DNA from: Penelope pileata
Lineage: Eukaryota; Chordata; Aves; Galliformes; Cracidae
DNA: 64,000 nt
Direction of reading: 5' to 3'
NCBI GenBank assembly: GCA_013396635.1
Contig: WBMW01005486.1
Location: forward strand, 148,709-212,708
The notes below the pieces were generated by a model that saw only the letters and a program-made list of their open reading frames with translations, ran no database searches and was not told the origin of the DNA. The stretch's first letter is position 1; every line of letters starts with the position of its first letter. Positions 1 to 13,628 of the stretch are shown here, piece after piece. The translations under genes and the position numbers were made by a program.

Positions 1-3000
1 CAGGGACCAAGGAAACAAATCTAATAAAATAAAGCTTTTGATATTGTGGTGCCAAATGGATTATCCAGAAGAATGTGCTGAAAGGAAACAAGCATCTCCC
101 CATTCAATATTTATATATCCCTAGATAACTGCCTTCATTGAGATGGATTTGTCAGAGTTACAGTGCTGAGCATCCTTTTATGGTTAGTTTCTCAATTTTA
201 TGCCTAGCAATAAATGGCAGCAGCGCTTTCTATTAGCAATGCACAACAGCTGGATTTGGCATGAAGTTCAAAATCTGATTCCAAAAATGGCAGCAATTTA
301 TGAGGCCTTGACAAAAATACATAAATGCAATAAGAAAGTATTGATTCTTCTGACTTCCGCCTTACAGATTTGACACATGCACTTATGGCCCAATAGAAAT
401 GAATAATAACAATAGTAGCAGTGATTAATTTCCTTCTGAACTTTCAGACTTCACCTTTGCAATTCTGCATGGCTTTGTCTTGCTTTCATGACTGTTCAAA
501 TTCCCTCATGTTAATCTTCCTTTTGATATTATTGCCTATAGTGCAGGATCTCCAGAGGCTGCAGCAGGTTAAGGTTTCATTGTAAAGAAGAAGGGACCTA
601 ATAGTTCTGTTGCCAACACATTGCATCCATGCTGAAGAGTTTATGATATGATTACAGGTAAGACAGAAGCAGTCAAATATATACAACATAAGAACATTTC
701 CTATTGTCTATTGCAAGATGCATTAATCCCTTTTTTCTCTTTCATTCACGTTGCCATAACTTGTATGGGCTGTCTTCCCGTTCTTGGTGCCCAAGATCTG
801 TCAGCTGAATTCAGACCTGAGCTTAAAGCACAGTTCTTGTGAAGTTCGTTATAGCCAGTCCACCACAGGAAGATTTCATGCTGGTGGAAACATCACTGCT
901 AGGATCTTAAACTTGCAGAAATTCTGAACATGAACCCCAGGAGCAGTTCGTGATGGTTGGTGTCTTAGCATCATCGCTTTACATTGACAAAAGCATGTTT
1001 GCTCCACATGTGAAGTCAGATAATATTGATCAGGAGTACTGATAAGAAACCTTTCTTGTTGTTCCAACTGATTGCTTTGTGTCAATAAGCTGAAGTTTTG
1101 TGAATCTGCACTATTTTGTCAGAGAGGGTCGAGACTCTTGGCCCTGAGTGTTTCAGAAGATTTAAAGAAAGGGAGAACTTCCATCATTCTCTGTATCAAA
1201 GAGGAACGCTCAGAGATGCAAGTTAAGAATGCATGGATGTAAAAATCCAAGAGACACAAGAATCAAGAAAATTTTAAAAAACAATTCATAAATAAGAATG
1301 CAAGGTGGATTTATTGTCTTTCTTTGCTATTTTCATGAGGACATAGATCTGACAGTACAGAAGTTCAGTTTCTTGGTGTGGGAATACAGAAGGTTTAAAG
1401 AAATGGGATTTTTCATGACTTCTGTTGAGTTGGAGACTGCACAGAAACAATGGTTCACTGGATGTTCTAGATCAGTGCTGAAACCAGGAATGGGCATAGT
1501 AAATAACTCTCCTGGGAACATCTAAGTAGGCAAGGAGCTCTTTCCAACCACAGCTGAAGAGTTTGGAACAAAGTCTTGTCTTTTTAACTACAAATTATGA
1601 ACTCTTGTAAGCTGTATTTTGTTTAAAATTCTTTCAGAGACTGGAAAATTGAGATCAAAGACAAAAAGCAAATGAAATGCCTCAGAGGGAAGATGACTTT
1701 TAGCTTTTTAGCACACTACTGAAATTCAATATACTGAATACACATCTTGCCACCAGGCTCAGAATTTCTGCCTTATTTTTTCTGTTTGATTCACTTAATT
1801 GCCATTCATACACCTGAGGAAACATTGCTCAGAAAATGTCTGTTAGAATGTCATTATGTCCCTACCTTTTTAATAAAGGTTGAAAAAAGTTTGCAATATA
1901 CATCAGAGATCATTGAATCACTTCCCAGAAGAACACAAGTACTTATTCAATGTATTAAATTGCCAAAAAAAAAAAAGCCTTTTTGAAGGCAAGTAAGACA
2001 AAAGAACTTCCAGATCTGTTTTTATGCATGAAGGGAAGCAAAAGATGGGAAAAAAACATCTTGATTACTTTCTTCCTTTGTGAATTATGTTTAATTACTG
2101 CAGAACGTCACCACTGAGGCATAGAAGACAACTGCATCATGCCTTTGTGCTTTGCAGATGTTAATGTGTTCTTACTGCTCCCCTGTTAAGTGGGAAAGAA
2201 GGAGACAAGAGCTTGGAAGTCAAATTTGTTGTGAAACTGGTGGGTGTCTTTGGTCTTCAATCCTAAGTCATTCTTACCCACCTCAGGGTATGTCTATTGA
2301 TTTCATCCAGTGTCTGGGGATTATCTGCAAGGTGCTTTGAGCTCCTCTGACCAAAACTACTTATGGAGTGCTTAATGTTATTGGATTGCCTTTTGGAGGC
2401 AGATGGCTGCAAAAATCGTGTTTTAAACTACGATTTTAGGAAAGGAGAGAAATAAAGACATGAATCTGACAGGTATGTTAATGATACAACTTGCAGCAAC
2501 AGGGCTTTTTTCATGCATCAGGTCTTTTTGGATATTTCTGATGGATCAGTCTGCTCGTTGGTATTCTGGAGGGGGTCTACAGGAGTTCAACTCCTATTTC
2601 TTCTGTCAACGCATTTTTCAGCAACTTCTTAGCATGTCTGACATATTATGAATACATGGTTGTGGAATCAAAAATATATCAAGACTGAGACATACACTTT
2701 TGACACTTGCTACATAAACTGAAGGCATTTTGCTCTCATAGGAATCCCAGTATTCTTTTTAGAAATGTCAGTCATAAGAAAAGAGAACACCATAAGTTTC
2801 CTTGCAGGTCTCTTAAACATTAAAAACAGTTGAACACAATTTTCTCTCAGTTTCAGTAACTCATAATGTCCATTTTAATTAGAAAATTGTATTATTTTAC
2901 TATAGGAATGAGGTTTAGAGTGCTGCAAAAATGAGAACAACAAAATCTTCCACTTCCATTTCCATTCTACTGCTTTCTAGAAAGCTCACCTCCAGGCAGA

Positions 3001-4314
3001 GCCTTTATCCATTTTTTTCAAGAGAAATAAAGTTTTTAAGCAAATTTGCCACCTGTTTTTCATGAAAATTAAAGTGATTTTTCTTAAAACCCTATGGATT
3101 GAAGATTTCCTATTGAAAAAGAAACTTTAATTTCGTACACTCCTGCACAGAATGGGGAAGTTCAGGGGCAGGGAAGGATGATGGAGAGAAAGGTGACTGC
3201 CTGATGGAATAATGTCTTCAGAGAAATTATGAATGTTCTGGGTTTATAACACAGTAGTGTCTTCATAATGCCAAGGCATTTTTAAAGCAGACTTTCTTTG
3301 CAACAAGATTTGTTTTTAATCTTGGTGTTTTACAGATTTTTACAATTACAGATTTTTGTGTAGCCTGCAGAAATGCTAATGGTTTTCTAAGGGAAAACAA
3401 AGTTGTTCTCAATGTTTCAGGCTCAGTTTGAGTAAAATTTCCTTTGTGGTGTGGTCCTTCCTTCCTGGCTGCTGTTTTGAGTCGACTCCAAAACTGATCA
3501 CCTGGCAGTTTAGCTTAAACTGGAGACTCAGACTTCTGCTCACACCACATTCAGAGAGCCAATAATCACTAGCATGACTGCACCTACATCAACACATCAT
3601 TCCCCTCCCTGCATATTTAGGCTGGAGTCATTTCCCAGCATGATAAAAGCTTGAGGTGGATAAAAGTAGGGTTTCACTCGACAGTTGTCACAACAACTAT
3701 CTTTATGGGCTCATGCAGTTTAAAATAACATTCTCTAATGTGGTCTGTTGAAATTGGAATGAGATACTTGAACAGCCCTAACAGTTTGGACAAAAGTTCA
3801 TCTGACCTACTTTTTGACAACAGCTGAAACCAGTTATCAGGAAAGGAGATAAGAAACTGAGTGATCCTTACCCTTGGCACTTCCACAGAGCTTCTAACTC
3901 CAGCAATGCAAGCACTTCCAAGCCACATGATGCCTCTGGGTCACCATGTTTAATAGCACAGAGTGGGTTATATGCTGCGAATGTGATCAGGCCCTCTTCA
4001 AATCCATTTTTGCTTTGGACTCCACAATAGCTCCTTACAAGAACAGCTAGATTCTCAGTGTTACGAGGAAGCATATTTCCACTGCTTACTTAAGGTGTAC
4101 TGCTCAATCATTTTGGACATGACTCTTTAGCACTGTGCAATAGAAGTATGAAGATGGATACACGGGTCAAAAACGAAAGAGGGCCCAGCCTGGTGCTCCC
4201 TGATAGTGAACAAGAGCTTTCATAAATGAAGACAAGGGTAGGACACTGAGAAGGTCATGATTCATCCCTGAAATCTGAATCTGAAAGGCTCCCTGACTCA
4301 GACTCAGTGTCTTT
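1..4314. other. Intergenic, no gene seen
   Basis: AT-rich sequence with short chance frames only (longest 84 codons). An A12 run lies near 1965. No CR1, RNA gene or CpG patch was recognised. Confidence 0.6.
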
Positions 4315-4480
4315 GGATTTAACAGGTTTTCTTCCATCAATTTATCTAATTTCTATTTGAAACCTTTCACATTTTCAAGACCATCCTGTGGCAAGGAGTC
4401 CCATAACTTTATGTTGTGTGGAAAAGCATCACTCTTACTGCTGTGCACTCTCACCGTGTAGCTGTTCATGCATCCTTTAA
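4315..4480 (-). mobile_element. Ancient CR1-like relic (minus orientation)
   Basis: The text CAATTTATCTAATTTCTATT, GAAACCTTTCACATTTTC, CTGTGGCAAGGAGTCCCATA and TATGTTGTGTGGAAAAGCAT follows the old CR1 lineage found across archosaurs and turtles: finger-like 'tctaat...gaacc...tggcaa-gagttccaca...gtgtgaaaaagta'. It is highly diverged and no tail is visible. Confidence 0.5.
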
Positions 4481-4506
4481 CATGTTTTCTAGAGCCTTGT
4501 GTCTGT

Positions 4507-4559
4507 GGGTTTGTTTTGATGCAATTCTTGATGGTGAAAGAGAGAGAAGTTGGACCTTA
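4507..4559 (-). repeat. Dispersed repeat of unknown family, copy 1
   Basis: Read on the minus strand, this 52-bp stretch aligns without gaps to 9118-9169 on the plus strand, with 44 of 52 bases identical and 7 of the 8 differences transitions. It sits just beyond the ancient CR1-like relic and may belong to it or to another old element. Confidence 0.7.
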
Positions 4560-7500
4560 GGCACCCTCTGCTGAGGATTTGCTCTACTCTTGGTCCTCCA
4601 TGCACGCTTTTTCCCAGCCAAGGCTCTTCAGCTATACTGCACACTCTCTCTGAGACACCCACAATCCATGGTTTCTCTCTATAAAAGCCACGCTCATTTC
4701 CCCAGTTCACGCGTCCACTGATTATTTGATACTACAGTTGAAAAAATTTTTCCTAGTGTGGAAGTTGCTTTGCAAATGAAGAAGCAAAACTGCTTCAGAC
4801 AAATCCTTTGCAATTCCAGGCAAAATATTATAGGCCTTAACAATAAATAAAAACAAAGATTTCATAAAAGTTTTGACTCACTCAACCAAGGACAGCAATC
4901 TCCTACCAAACTGATGCTCCTCCAAGAAGTAGTCAATCTCCAAGAGAGACATGGTCCTCTCTGTGGCTGGCCTTTAAACGAGCCCAGGGCAGCCCCACCC
5001 TGAGTCCACCCCTTCCAGTCATGTGGGGAGTACAGGTGTAAACAATTTGCCTGTGCTCCCTAGGCCAGCTACAGCCCTTCACCAGGTGCTCAGTCACCAG
5101 TTCAGGCTGTGACCTAACCCTTCCCCTACAGAAGTCAAATATACTCATCAGATAGACACACAAGCAAGCTGAAGTACTTGTGGGACTATTGTAAATGACT
5201 ATTTCAGCCTAAGCAATATTTCTGTGGACTCCCCAGAGTCCTTTCTAACGCAGAACTGATTTTCAGCAGAATTTCTTTGCTGGTGTAATTGATTCCAGTG
5301 ATTAGTTATACACCAGTACAGGTAGTTTAGCAATTTCCAACGTGAGTTCATTTACATTGAAAACCTCCTTTGGCTCAATCCCACCCAAATAACCTTCAGA
5401 AGGACTGTAAATCAAGAGCTTGAGACACTGAAGAGTATGGGGTCTTTTTCTTCATGCTAAGCAGTGGGTCCTCCTTGGACAGAGGCAGCTGCTGATCAGT
5501 ATAGAGGAGAACAATCAAGAAGCACCTATGTTTGTCTACCAGAAGCACTGCTGGTTTTTAGGACCCAGTTACTGCCCCTTTTCACTTAAACCTTCATTTC
5601 CCCTGGCAAATAATTCAGTCTGGTGGATAGGGATGAGGAGATGTAAGCTGTTGGTGATGAAACCCCTCCAGCTGTACTACAGGCATTTCAGGGGAACTTG
5701 ATTTAGTTCATTGCCTTGCACTGAATGTCACCACTGTGCAGGAGTTTTCAGGATGCCTGAAGGGCGATAATTTGTCTTATTGGAGCTGTGTGTCCCCGTG
5801 AGGGGATGGGGAGCATTCATAGAGCTTGTGTGTGCTTCAGAAGGAATTTAATCAGTGCACATCAAACTGACCTGAAACCCAGACCAAATCCTGCATGAGG
5901 ACTGCTGCAGGATTTGTTTCAAAATCTCACCAGGGCACTGAACCAATTGGCTGTCATGGATGAAGCTTCAGACTGTAAGGCTTTTGAAGAAGTCTGTAAC
6001 TTACCATAGCAGGGCCCTGATCCTCGCTGGGGTCTCTGTGTGCTGCCTTAGAACAAACTGCCATCTTCAAAATGCCGGGCTGCCCTTCGGGAGCAATGAG
6101 CAGACTGAGTTTTCCTTCGTTTTATGTAAATTGAAACAGTAAGAGCTCCATTTCCAGGGCCAGAAAGGGATATCAGACCTCCATTTGTGCAGCTGGAAGT
6201 TTAGGGGATTTAGGAGTGGTTTGTTACAAACATTTCTCAAACTCCTGTTCTTATTCAACATGCTGTTGCACAAGAGTGTCTTTATCTTGCCCACAGCAGT
6301 ATGGGTCACCAGGGTTCCCACATGCACCCCTGTCCTCCTCATCTGAAAACTGGCCTTGGTGTGTGGCCCCTTGGTGTGTTGGCATTTCAGCTTTGAACAG
6401 GACTTTTTCAAAGGCCCTCCCAAGAAAACAAATGTGAAGATGGAAGAAACCCAAAGGTTACTCTGCCAAGAGGGAAAGGATTTGGTGGCACAACATCTCC
6501 CTTAGCTGGTACAGATATTTTACAGAGGCTGAAGAAACAGCCTGTTTTTGCCAAGATGGTGTCTATTTTTACCCATTGTCCCAGCATTAATAGAGAAGAA
6601 TGGAATCATTCTACTGGCAGCTTTGATACCTTTCAGAGCTTCCTATTTCACACTCACAGCCCATTACAAAGAGACTTTCTTCTGTTGGCCCATACGGGAA
6701 GGCATCAGAGCAGACAACTGCAAGGAAAACAAGAAGGCAATATTTGCTCCGAGTAAAGATCACTGATCCAATGGTTACGGCCTTACTAAATGGCTTTAGC
6801 AAGGAAGTTGAAGAGAGAAAGCTGTACAGTCCTACTTCTCTGAGCTGCACAGCCTGGTAGAGCCCTCAGGCAGAGGGCTCAGAAGCCCTAGCTCAGCTTT
6901 GTTCTTCACCAGCATCTGGCTTTCTGCAGCCAGCTGTAGGCATCTGGGTGGCCCTGGGCTTCCTGTGCTGCAGAGGCAGAGACCGGCTCACTCACAGGGC
7001 AGGCTGGATCCCTTGCATAGGACGTGTCAGGGGGGTTCTGTTTCTCTCCAGCGAATGAAGGACAGCGACACATCTGTGTGCAAGAGTTGTGGCACCAAAC
7101 TCTAGAGATTTGCACAGCAGGGACAAGAGGTGGTCACTGTGATCAGACAGCATCTTAAAGACGCTCAGAAAGCAGTGAGACCATGAGGTTCTTCGTACTC
7201 AGGCTTGGTTCAGAAGCACAAGCCATTTGTCACTGTATTATTGGACAGCTTTGGCCATGTCTCTCAGGAGCAACTTGCTTTGGCCAAACAAAGGATTGCT
7301 CTGTGTGGCACTTATTCATAGGAATTAAATGGCTGTTTTCCCAAAGACATGGCTAAAAGATAGTGCTGTGAGGAAATATTTGGTGAATGAGATAGGTCCT
7401 GTCTAACCCAGTCTGCCCCTGCCTCTGCTGGTATGTGGGCATGTGCGAACAGAAAGGATGGTACTAAAAGGCCAGGCTCTGACACAATTAGCATTTCTCT

Positions 7501-9117
7501 CATGTAAGTTCTGGAGGTTACTATAGCCAATAAAGCCCAGATGTAAGAAGAACAAGAGACTCAATAGAGCTGTGGGAAGCAGTTTCCTAGGACTGAGGGA
7601 TGTGTGTGCCACCATCCATCGTAAAACACTCAGTGTGGGGAGCAGTCCTGGGGACACGTGGGAACAGAGGCAGGGGTAGGAATCTGGCTTTGAAGAGCAG
7701 TGTTCAGCTTCTCTAGTTGCAAGCCCAGCTGCTCACTGTCTTTGCAATCATGCAACGGCTACAGCAAGCAAGGCATGGGACCAGGAGCAGCATGCTCTTG
7801 GCAACCCAGCCTCACTCAATCTCAAAATAAAGCATTCTATCTGCACACATGCTGATCAGATTCATTACAGTACTAACTCCACCCTCTCCTAAATGTAGAT
7901 GCCTGATTTCTCCCACCTAATGTCTCAAAGCTGCCTTTCACCAGCTCCATGCGGGAGCTGCCTACGTGCACACCTATTTGTCTGTCTCTCCACCTAGAGG
8001 AAGCACAGCCTCTGCGCTCATCAGGCGCTGGGAGCCCTGTCCAGGATGACAAAGCAGCAGCAGCCAAGCCCTCCTCTCCTGTCAGAGGAATCCCTTCGTC
8101 AAAGAAGCCCTGAATAGCTCCCAAGGACAAAGCAGATGGGGCTGCCTCCTCCAGACCTGATGTGATGCCTGTTGTCCTCTTAAGAGTAAGATGTTTGTAG
8201 ATGACAAATAGGAGAGGGAAAAAGGGAGCACAATGGGGGAGGAGGTGTTGGGGGAAAAAAGAAAGCAGCACTGCTCATTAGAGGCACGGGGAAGTGATGC
8301 CTTTCATACCTGCTCTGCTCCCTTTTACTCCTTCCATTCTTCAGACAAATGAGATACCCACGGCGCACGCAGCGTGCTGGTGTGCTTCCTCAATTATTAA
8401 TGAGATGCTTTGTTTTATTTAATGCCACGGTTTTGATTAGTTTATTCTCTCGGGGCATGCTTTTTTCCCCTCACCATCTTATTTCCTCCTCCTTTCTCTA
8501 GTCTACTGCTAATCCATTTTTCCCCTCGTGGCAGCACTGCACCTTTGCTGCTGCCTCTGCCACCAGGCGTTCTGCTGACCCCAGCTCAGGTGAGTCAGGC
8601 AGACATGATGTTTCTCCAAATGGCCATACACCGCCAGAGCCCCTTCTTGGGAGAGAGTGAGGCTTGCTCAAAAATAATGAGAACTGGCAGGTCTGATGAT
8701 CCAAAGCTGAGAAACATATGCCTGGCCTGCCTCTTTCATCTCCGTAATTGGGTTTTCCCACTCCTGTCAATTAGGGCTTTTTTCTCTTCCTTCTGCCCCG
8801 GAGTTTCTCCTTTGGCAGAGTGTGTGTGTGTCTGAATGGCTGATCACAAGGGGGGCCCTGGGGGACCAAGAGCAGGGCAGTGCGTTAACGGAGGTTTGTA
8901 CAGGATCACGGGATCCCTCCATAAACCCTGCAGTTACTTTGGCCAGAGAGGGAAGACAGTGTTCGCCAGAGGTAGATGACATCTCTGGGATTTATTTTAC
9001 TTTCTTATCTTCAGAATACCCTGGATGCTACTTACTGATATCACTAAAGACAATCTCCCAATCCAGTGTGAGGTGTTTTCCTAATTCCACTTCCAGCCAT
9101 GGGCTACTCCCACAGCT
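4560..9117. other. Intergenic, no gene seen
   Basis: It contains the candidate element at 8375-8520 and a short GT run (8820-8831). Frames such as 6067-6423 and 7873-8271 on the minus strand have no family resemblance and overlap others on the opposite strand. Confidence 0.55.
8375..8520. promoter_or_regulatory. Candidate conserved non-coding element
   Basis: AT-rich homeodomain-type words crowd here: CAATTATTAATGAG, TTTATTTAATGCC and TTGATTAGTTTATT. No CR1 sequence or reading frame explains it. Only base texture supports this call. Confidence 0.25.
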
Positions 9118-9169
9118 AAGGTCCAGCTCCTCTCTTTTTCACTATCAAGAGCTGCACCAAAAGAAACCC
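9118..9169 (+). repeat. Dispersed repeat of unknown family, copy 2
   Basis: This is the inverted partner of 4507-4559, sharing AAGGTCCA at the start and AAACCC at the end. In both copies one frame reads LFHxQELHQxKPT. That reflects the shared DNA and not necessarily a protein. Confidence 0.7.
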
Positions 9170-12100
9170 ACCATCCTACTGGCTGCCCATGTAAACAAGC
9201 CAAGTAGAACCCATATTTCTGGATACTATCCGTATTTCTCAAACCTTTTAAAAATCACTGTCTTCTTTCCAAAACTGCAAGAAAATGTCCAACTCAATAG
9301 CTCAAGAGTTTGTGAGAAAGGTGAAGGCTAGTCTTAAATTCTGCCAAATAATTCCAATACCCATCCTTTCCTTGGAGCAGGACAATAGCCCATTGCTTTT
9401 ATCTCCCACAACAAACATCAGCTTGTCTTTAACAGGACGTTGGAGCTGGGACCTCGCTCCCAGGCTGAAGGCTGTGACTCTGTGTTGGCTGCAGTCACAG
9501 CTGTGGTCACCAGCTCAGTTCCCAGTCTGCATGGACTGTTACAACTGGAAAGCATTGAGAATTTTTTCCATGGAATGGATTCAAAGATATTTTTGTTCTG
9601 AGCAAGAAAAAGAGGCAAAATCTATTAGGTTTAAAAAGTGCTTCATATTTCACATTGCTTAACACCATTTTTTTCCATTTTTTTTAATTGGAAAGATAGT
9701 GTGAAAAAAAATGTTTTTTTCTTATTTTTCATTTCTCTTGGCATCTGCAAAACAAATTTCAAAAAGGGATACTAAAAATGAGTGCATCCAGAAATTCCAA
9801 AGCCTTTCCTTCCTCTTGGTCTCTGCTTGCTCCTTTTGTGCATTTTGATCTGGTGCTCAGAAGTCTGCTGGAAGTGCCCAATATTTGGTGACTTTGTGGA
9901 TGTAAGAGGCCAGAGGGTGGCTGCTCTTTTGGATTACGCATCCAGTGCTTGTGTGTTCACAACTGCGGAACCAGAAGTTCTGGATCCAAGCCCTACACCA
10001 CAGTCCAAATTAAAGCAAACTGATTTTCCAGAGAATTGGGCTATACTGTAGATGTTGTAGCAAGAACTCTCCTCCTGTCACCAAAGATAATGGAGTCACA
10101 AATCAGTCTTAAAAGATGGCTTTGTATATTGCATAAAGAAAATATGCATGATTTTTTCTGTCAGGCTGTCCCCAGAAGAGCACATGAGGGTGGCTATGGA
10201 TGTCTCTTTACACAGGAAGGGAGTCAGCACACACATTCTTTATGTTTCACCCATTTTTCATCTGGAGAAATGCTGAAATGAGCAAGTACTGTGACATTTG
10301 ATATAATATTTGTCTTTACCCAGCCATGTATGTTTATGCAAACTGATGGCAGCATTAGATGTCTGGGGGTAGTTATATATCATTTTAGGTGGTCAGATTC
10401 AGGAAAGACAAATTATTTCACAAGCCTCAGCACCAATTAAATCTGCTTCATTTTCAAATAATATATTGCAGGAATCTATCCAGGGAATGAAGGGCTTTAT
10501 TGCTGGCAGTCTCCGTGTCTTTGTATGTGATTTTCCCCAAAGTCTGGTCCTCACCAGAAGCAGTAAGGGCAGTACACCAGCAAAGGAGCATGGTTCCCTT
10601 CCCAGACCTTTCTCCTGAGCACGTTTCCAGGGATGTGATGCTTTCCCAGCAGTTCATTCCGCATCTCACCATGACGCTCACTTTCATGGGCACTAAGGAG
10701 AGGAAGTGCAATTCAGGGGAAATAAAAAAGGGGCTTCCCAGAATGGGACACAGAGGCAATTAACACTTCTGAAGAATAAACTTCTTGGAATCTGAGACGG
10801 GCAATAGAGACGTGCTGTTGTGTTTATTTAATCTTACAAGAGAATTAAACAGACCAGATTCCACTTAGATACTATGATTCAAATAACGATGGACACTTTT
10901 GTATCCTGATAAATTATTCTAATATTTTAAGAAAAAGTGCTTTACATGCAGAGGAGTGACATCCTTCCAAATCTCATCAGAGCAGGAAACTGAGAGACAA
11001 AATCTGAATACCACAGCTGAGATCCTCTGCTGATACATGGCAGTCTGGTTAAAGGTCCTGTGTTTTTTAAGTCCATGCTGCCTTTCTGAGAGCACTCCCA
11101 GACACCCAGCACAAACCTCCTTCACTTCTCATCAGCTCCCTTGATATCTCTCATCCAAGTGCTGACCACACCAAATTCTAGCCCCGAGAAACCAACCTCA
11201 GCAAGATGAGGGACATATCAAACACACAGAACACGCGGCTTTGATAGAAATCATGGACTCTGCCATCTCCTCCACCCTTTACCAACTCTTGCTGAATTCA
11301 ATGCCCAATAACTGTAAAAACAGTCAGCATCATTGATTTCTCATCATTCCTCAATTTTTATCTTCTTTCCAGCTTGCCTGAAATCTTGTGATCATCTTCA
11401 CTATGTCTTGACAGCTGGTCTGGGTGTCCCTACCTGAGGGGGGGTTGGACCAGATGGACCCAGAGGTCCCTGTCCACTGCACCCCCCCTGTGATCCTGTG
11501 ACAGCTCCAACATCTTGGTGGGAAGACAAGGGGACAGCTGGGAAACAACTATTACGTTTTCCACTGCAAACACTTCCACTCAGCATGGATCTACCAGCAC
11601 ACTGCTGCTGCTCAGGTGGGTCACTTCTGTGGTGGAAGAGCCAAGCACAGAGGCTCCTGTTGCACTCCCTTGAGATGCAGTTTCTTATCTCCATCCACAA
11701 TAAGCATGTGAAGGTCCTGCTGTGCTCATGGCAGCAAGTTACATGAAATGCTGGCATTTCATAACTGAGGGATGTGCAGACAAAGGAGGCAGCAGGAGAG
11801 GAATGGCTTTGAAGTTCAGCTTGTCAGTGTGACCCTTCTTGTTTTCTTGTATTCAGTTTTTGATTTTTAAATATACTTATTTTAAATGATTGTGTAAATT
11901 AAGAAACAAAGAAAAGAAGCAAACCTTTGTTGTATGGACACCTCTCTCAGTAGCAGTCATCAATAATAACAACCTTGAGCAGAATTGTTTTGCTGGTCAC
12001 ACCTCTCCGTGGTGCACTCAGCTGTGTGCTGCACTACTTACTATTTGCAGATCTTAATTGCAATCTTCCTTGTGTTCAAAGGCCAAAGGGACAAAACTTC

Positions 12101-12479
12101 ATGAAAGGAAAGCTCTCCTACTTGATCATGGTCTGAGGTTCAAGGAAGCTACCCAAGACCCTTCTGGTCTTTCTAACTAATTAGCTGTAGCGTAAAACAT
12201 AACATGCTCTTTTGATTCCCTAGAATTTGGACTCATAGAAGTTAATGGGTATTCTGCAATTATTTGGGAGAGCAGGAAAAGAAGCAAGAAAAAAAGCAAT
12301 AGGAGGAAAGATATCCTTGCCCTCTTCCATAAGAATATTTATTTCCTAACTGAAATAATTAAAAGTCAAAGCAAAATACCTTCTCTTCAAACAAGAATAA
12401 TTTTTAAACTGCTTTTCCAGAATTTCTGTCATTTTTTTTTAAATCCAAAGAAAAAGGGAAGAGGAGGTGCTAAATTACT
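9170..12479. other. Intergenic, only a CR1 scrap
   Basis: Apart from the CR1 end at 11418-11502 I see nothing but T-rich runs (9668-9740) and chance frames. Confidence 0.55.
11418..11502 (+). mobile_element. CR1 3'-end fragment
   Basis: It contains the CR1 3' UTR landmarks GGGGTTGGACCAGATG, CAGAGGTCCCT and a CCCCCCTGTGATCCTGTGA tail. The copy is short, degraded and in the + orientation. Confidence 0.8.
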
Positions 12480-12900
12480 TAAAACAAACTGTAACGTGTA
12501 GCTGAGATAATTCAGAGTTGCAATAGATGCAGTTCTTATTCTATTTTCTTCTTTCAGCCTAGAGACCAGAGAAGAAAAATTCCCCATTTGGTGATGAAGG
12601 GTAAATCACAGCTGTTCCAGCACTGGAGCTTGATGTGTTCTGCAAGATTTTAAGGCCATCGTGCTGCACAGAAAAGGAAATGATCGCAGGAAATATTGAG
12701 CTTCATGCTTCTGCAGCTGGATTAAGTGTTTTATTACTTACCGCGGAGGACACTTCTGTTTGACACAAATATATTTGTTAGAGCATTTTATTAAATTACA
12801 TCAAACATCTGAATTCAGAGCGGAGCTATTGAGAAGCTAAATGTAAAAAGAATTGACGCTACAGCGTCTGAGCAGCAGTAAAGCTGTAATCAGTTTTGAC
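12480..12900. promoter_or_regulatory. Candidate conserved non-coding stretch with a strong minus-strand donor
   Basis: This is low-repeat sequence directly upstream of the CR1 copy. At 12742 the minus strand reads CCTCCGCG|GTAAGTAA, a near-ideal 5' splice site. No convincing exon start was found upstream of it. Confidence 0.2.
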
Positions 12901-12912
12901 AGATATAACTCA

Positions 12913-13628
12913 TGTGCTTGACCTGCTGGAGAGGAGCTCTACAGAGAGGGACCTGGGGGTCCTGGTAGATGACAGGTTGGCCATGAGCCAGCAGTGTGCC
13001 CTGGTGGCTAAGAAGGCCAATGGGATCCTAGGGTGCATTAAAAAGAGTATTGCCAGCAGGTCGAGGGAGGTGATCCTTCCCCTCTACTCTGCCCTGGTCA
13101 GGCCTCAGCTGGAGTACTGTATCCAGTTCTGGGCTCCCCTGTATAAGAAAGACAGGGACCTCCTGGAAAGAGTCCAGCGGAGGGCCACAAAGATGATCAA
13201 GGGCCTGGAGTGTCTCCCCTATGAGGAGAGGCTCAGTAAGCTGGGTCTGTTCAGCCTGGAGAAGAGAAGGCTGAGAGGGGACCTGATCCATGTTTATAAG
13301 TATCTTAGTTGCGGGAGGCAAATGGAGGTGGGGAACCTCTTTTCAGTGGTCAGTGGGGACAGGACAAGGGGCAATGGCCTTAAGCTGGAGCACAGGAAGT
13401 TCCGCACCAACATGTGGAAGAACTTCTTCACAGTGCGGGTGACGGAGCACTGGAACAGGCTGCCCAGGGAGGTTGTGGAGTCTCCTTCCCTGGAGATTTT
13501 CAAGACCCGCCTGGATGCCTACCTGTGCAACCTGCTGTAGGGAACCTGCTCTGGCAGGGGGGTTGGACTCGATGATCTCTTGAGGTCCCTTCCAACCCCT
13601 GCAATTCTGTGATTCTGTGATTCTGTGA
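12913..13628 (+). mobile_element. CR1 LINE, 5'-truncated, well preserved, with RT C-terminal frame
   Basis: The frame at 12896-13540 is unbroken for 214 codons and matches the C-terminal part of CR1 ORF2, downstream of the reverse transcriptase catalytic site. Landmarks are ERDLGVLVDD, SALVRPQLEYCIQFWAPLYK, RRATKMIKGLE, LGLFSLEKRRLRGDL and VESPSLEIFKTRLDAYL. A 3' UTR of about 85 bp follows and ends in three ATTCTGTG-type repeats (13603-13628), the CR1 terminus. No catalytic motif is present, so the copy cannot be autonomous. The lack of any stop or frameshift suggests a relatively young insertion. The exact 5' junction is uncertain by some tens of bases. Confidence 0.95.
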
